This document shows, in pieces, positions 11,986 through 14,041 of a stretch of 14,041 nucleotides of DNA. Below the pieces are notes generated by a model, which was given only the letters and a program-made list of their open reading frames with translations, searched no databases and was not told the DNA's origin. The stretch is taken from assembly GCA_038230695.1 (NCBI GenBank), contig JBBRMT010000113.1:1-14041 (forward strand), given 5' to 3'. How positions within the stretch are numbered: the stretch's first letter is position 1; each line of letters starts with the position of its first letter. Position numbers and translations under genes: made by a program. Origin of the DNA: QHBQ01 sp038230695 (GTDB taxonomy: Bacteria; Chloroflexota; Chloroflexia; QHBQ01).

Positions 11986-13368
11986 CTAGCCAGCGTCCTG
12001 CGGCGGTGTTTCACCCAGCAGAGTGGCAATCCTGGCATAGCGCAGCGGCATCTCCATCTGCTGATAAGTAGTGGCAGCCTCGTTAAGCAACGCGTGGGCG
12101 CGGGCCTGAATTATCGGATTGTGCCTTGCGCCAATGCTGGCAAGCAGCCGCACTGCGTACTCTTCCTGAAGGTTAGTAATCCTATATGTCTTGTGCTGGC
12201 GATGAGCAAGTATCTTCGCTTCTGCAAAACTTTGCTCCGCCTCATTCCATTGTCCTTGGGCGGCATATAGCAGGGTACGAGCGCGATAAAGATTATCCTG
12301 GTTGCTGATGCTAGCTCCCAGTTCCTCAAGTCGCTGTATATAGCGGCTGGCGTGGGTCCAAGCACCCATGTCTATATTGTAAAGCACCAATTCGGTGATT
12401 GCTTCACTATGGCTGGTGGGGTCGAGGTTTAGCTGATTGTAGGCGCGGCTGGCATAGCTGAGAGCAGCGTCATACTCACCCTTGGCACGCATAAGAGCCG
12501 ACAAGGTAATCAGGTTGCTGCGATGCAGCAACTTGTAATCGCTGCGAGTAGCAAGTTCGTCGGATTGAAGCAACCATTGCTCGGCTTGCTCCAGGTCGTT
12601 GTAGAACAAATACACCTCACCAGCATTGTAATAAATGCGGCATAGCGCAGTAGTGTCACTGATCCGATCGCAGAGGGCAAGCGCCTTTGCAATGTATGCA
12701 AGGGCATAGCTGTATGGCCCCACCTCGGCGTAGAGGCTGGCAATCATACGGTAAGTGCCGCCCAGCCGAGTCATATCGCCACTACGCTCGGCCATCTCTA
12801 CTGCTCGTTCCAGCCAGACGAATGCCTGCTCGGTCGGCCCCTCCATGGTGTAGAGCAGGCCAAGATTGCTCATCGCCATTGCTGCGGTGGAATAATCACC
12901 GCTCATTCTGGCAACTTCAGTGCTGCGCTGGTAGTAACTAATAGCATCGGGATTGCGCTCGTAGAGGGCGGCATTACCCAGCCGATTCAAGACTTTAGCC
13001 ATCAACCCTTCGCCGCCGCTTATCCCTTCCAGATTATGCAGCGCTAGTTGCAGTACGGTACAAGAATCGCTAATCCGCCCTTTGTGGTAGTAAATCAAAC
13101 CCTGCAGCCAAAAGGCGCGAGCGGTGAGCAGCTTTTGCCTGCGCTCGTCGCTATTTATGCCAATCATCTCAACATCAGCCTGCGTCAGATTGCTACTGGC
13201 CTGCTCGTAGTGAGTGGCGGTGACATCTGCATCGGCGAGATCAAGATAATACTGGGCGCGAACGACCGCCAACGAAGCCTTGCAGTGGCTGCAGGTGCGG
13301 GCATCCAGCAGGTTGCTGGCCTGGCAATTGGGGCAAAGTAGTGAGTTTACGATGTTGCCTGGATTCAT
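11986..13368 (-). CDS. Zinc-ribbon and TPR repeat protein
   Basis: This is a 460-residue protein. A short N-terminal zinc ribbon has Cys pairs at 12/15 and 26/29 (CPNC and CSHC, separated by ten residues). The rest, from about residue 35 to 440, is a run of helical tetratricopeptide repeats. Examples are AMAMSNLGLLYTMEGPTEQAF, RLGGTYRMIASLYAEVGPYS and LCRIYYNAGEVYLFYNDLEQAE, each ending in the usual Ala/Leu/Tyr spacing. There is no enzymatic domain, signal peptide or membrane segment, so it is probably a cytoplasmic protein-protein interaction scaffold. Proteins with a similar layout are often the sensor part of regulators (AfsR/LuxR- or kinase-linked), but no DNA-binding or kinase domain is attached here. 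The ATG is preceded by AAGGTAG at rather long spacing. No convincing promoter was found in the 114 bp upstream, which hold a palindromic repeat. Confidence 0.85.
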   Translation of the reverse strand: MNPGNIVNSLLCPNCQASNLLDARTCSHCKASLAVVRAQYYLDLADADVTATHYEQASSNLTQADVEMIGINSDERRQKLLTARAFWLQGLIYYHKGRISDSCTVLQLALHNLEGISGGEGLMAKVLNRLGNAALYERNPDAISYYQRSTEVARMSGDYSTAAMAMSNLGLLYTMEGPTEQAFVWLERAVEMAERSGDMTRLGGTYRMIASLYAEVGPYSYALAYIAKALALCDRISDTTALCRIYYNAGEVYLFYNDLEQAEQWLLQSDELATRSDYKLLHRSNLITLSALMRAKGEYDAALSYASRAYNQLNLDPTSHSEAITELVLYNIDMGAWTHASRYIQRLEELGASISNQDNLYRARTLLYAAQGQWNEAEQSFAEAKILAHRQHKTYRITNLQEEYAVRLLASIGARHNPIIQARAHALLNEAATTYQQMEMPLRYARIATLLGETPPQDAG

Positions 13369-13439
13369 TTTACAGCTACCTTGCTAGCGAAGTTGCAATG
13401 ATGTAGCTTACGATTTGCCTTGATGTGCTTCAATATTAC

Positions 13440-13478
13440 CCCTCACCCAGCCTCTCCCGCAAGGGGAGAGGGGTTTTG
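13440..13478. repeat. Palindromic CCTCTCCC-family repeat downstream of the acylase gene
   Basis: CCTCTCCC (13451-13457 region) pairs with GGGAGAGG after a GCAA loop, led by CCCTCACCCAG and followed by GGTTTTGCC. It lies 5 bp after the stop of the penicillin-acylase-like gene. The plus-strand T-run is on the wrong side for a leftward terminator. The lead, stem and tail match the 9032 and 10829 copies closely. Confidence 0.8.
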
Positions 13479-13482
13479 CCAC

Positions 13483-14041
13483 TCACGGTGTCAGCGTCAG
13501 CGTGCCATCCTTGACCGCATCAACCGCCGCCTGATCGTAAGCGAAGGATAGATAGCCACCATCCAGCCAGAGCGGAGTCTGATCGTTGACGTGGCTGGTG
13601 CCGGTCACGCCCGACTCGCCTAGCGGCATCACGATGTGGGTGTTGTTCCAGTTGGTCAAATCATAGACGGCGCGATAGGATGGTATTGCTTCCTGGTTAT
13701 AAGTGCCTTTGTCAATCGCGGTCCATGTATCGAAGGGGCTGACGTTCACGGTGGTGTTATTGCCGCCCACCGGATACGGCCCCTGGTTGAAGATGAGGTT
13801 GAGCGGCTTGACGCTGCCCAGCGGATGGGCGAAGGTGATGGTGTGCAGTTTGTTCCACTGCCAGTCGCTGATGTTGCCGCCATATCGCCCCTTCAGGTCG
13901 CTTACTGCGTTGGTGATGCTCTGCAGCATGATGCCATCGCGGGTCTGGTTCGGAGCCGGGTTCGCGCTACTCGCCCAGTTCCAGTTGGGGTTGGCGAGGT
14001 TCTCGTACATCCACAGCCCGGCTGCGCCAGCATTGGTTTCC
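13483..14041 (-). CDS. Penicillin-acylase-family hydrolase, C-terminal part (5' end outside window)
   Basis: This is the last 185 or so residues of a penicillin amidase (S45, Ntn-hydrolase) family protein, open to the window edge. Such enzymes hydrolyse amide bonds of penicillins, acyl-homoserine lactones or other acyl amides. They are normally exported and self-processed, and this part belongs to the beta chain. The family pattern is visible in PSYRAVYDLTNWNNTHIVMP, followed by GESGVTGTSHVNDQTPLWLDGGY, which matches the PSxR..xDL and GxSG..xSpHxxDQ..xW signature. The N-terminal nucleophile Ser and the signal peptide would be upstream and cannot be seen, so substrate and activity cannot be judged. 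An internal Met at 14010 is not the true start, because the frame continues upstream (ETNAGAAGLW). It ends in TGA at 13485-13483. Confidence 0.85.
   Translation of the reverse strand, partial: ETNAGAAGLWMYENLANPNWNWASSANPAPNQTRDGIMLQSITNAVSDLKGRYGGNISDWQWNKLHTITFAHPLGSVKPLNLIFNQGPYPVGGNNTTVNVSPFDTWTAIDKGTYNQEAIPSYRAVYDLTNWNNTHIVMPLGESGVTGTSHVNDQTPLWLDGGYLSFAYDQAAVDAVKDGTLTLTP

Overview
The window looks like chromosomal DNA of a fairly GC-rich bacterium. The gene content includes a B12-dependent methylmalonyl-CoA mutase subunit, a biotin carrier protein, an F420-type deazaflavin oxidoreductase, a bd-type oxidase with a short Q loop, a zinc-ribbon TPR protein and a penicillin-acylase-like hydrolase. 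Together with frequent TTG/GTG starts and many interspersed palindromic and heptamer repeats, this fits Chloroflexota best. That assignment is an inference from gene content, not proven.

Left part, 1-1213: the promoter-proximal end of an ISAs1-family insertion sequence. Its transposase is read on the minus strand and open for 370 codons to the window edge. The IS end lies just upstream of a good sigma70-like promoter. The plus strand then carries a two-gene unit, an NAD-dependent sugar epimerase/dehydratase (1364-2374) and a FucP-like MFS sugar transporter (2391-3617). Next comes a cydAB operon (3749-6080) with its own promoter, encoding a cytochrome bd-type quinol oxidase. A heptamer tandem array starts at the cydB stop codon. 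After it comes a candidate toxin-antitoxin pair (6250-7205): a PIN-domain ribonuclease preceded by an unusually long 179-residue putative antitoxin.

Right part, 7243-14041: all genes are on the minus strand. Reading leftward from the right edge they are the C-terminal part of a penicillin-acylase-like hydrolase (cut by the window), a zinc-ribbon/TPR protein, a GNAT acetyltransferase, a biotin carrier protein, methylmalonyl-CoA mutase large subunit, a deazaflavin-dependent oxidoreductase, a small unknown protein, and a YbaK-type deacylase with an odd C-terminal extension. The biotin carrier and the mutase suggest propionyl-CoA to methylmalonyl-CoA to succinyl-CoA conversion. The carboxylase subunits, epimerase and B12-binding subunit must lie elsewhere.

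The most distinctive feature is the repeat landscape. Three heptamer arrays each supply the stop codon of a neighbouring gene, and their 7-bp period puts stop codons into every reading frame of both strands. A dispersed CCTCTCCC/GGGAGAGG palindrome family occurs at four loci. At one of them it lies inside the ybaK-like reading frame and joins it to a second small ORF. The IS transposase start is preceded by a long inverted repeat that would bury its Shine-Dalgarno sequence. The long-antitoxin PIN module is the best candidate for a poorly described functional system.
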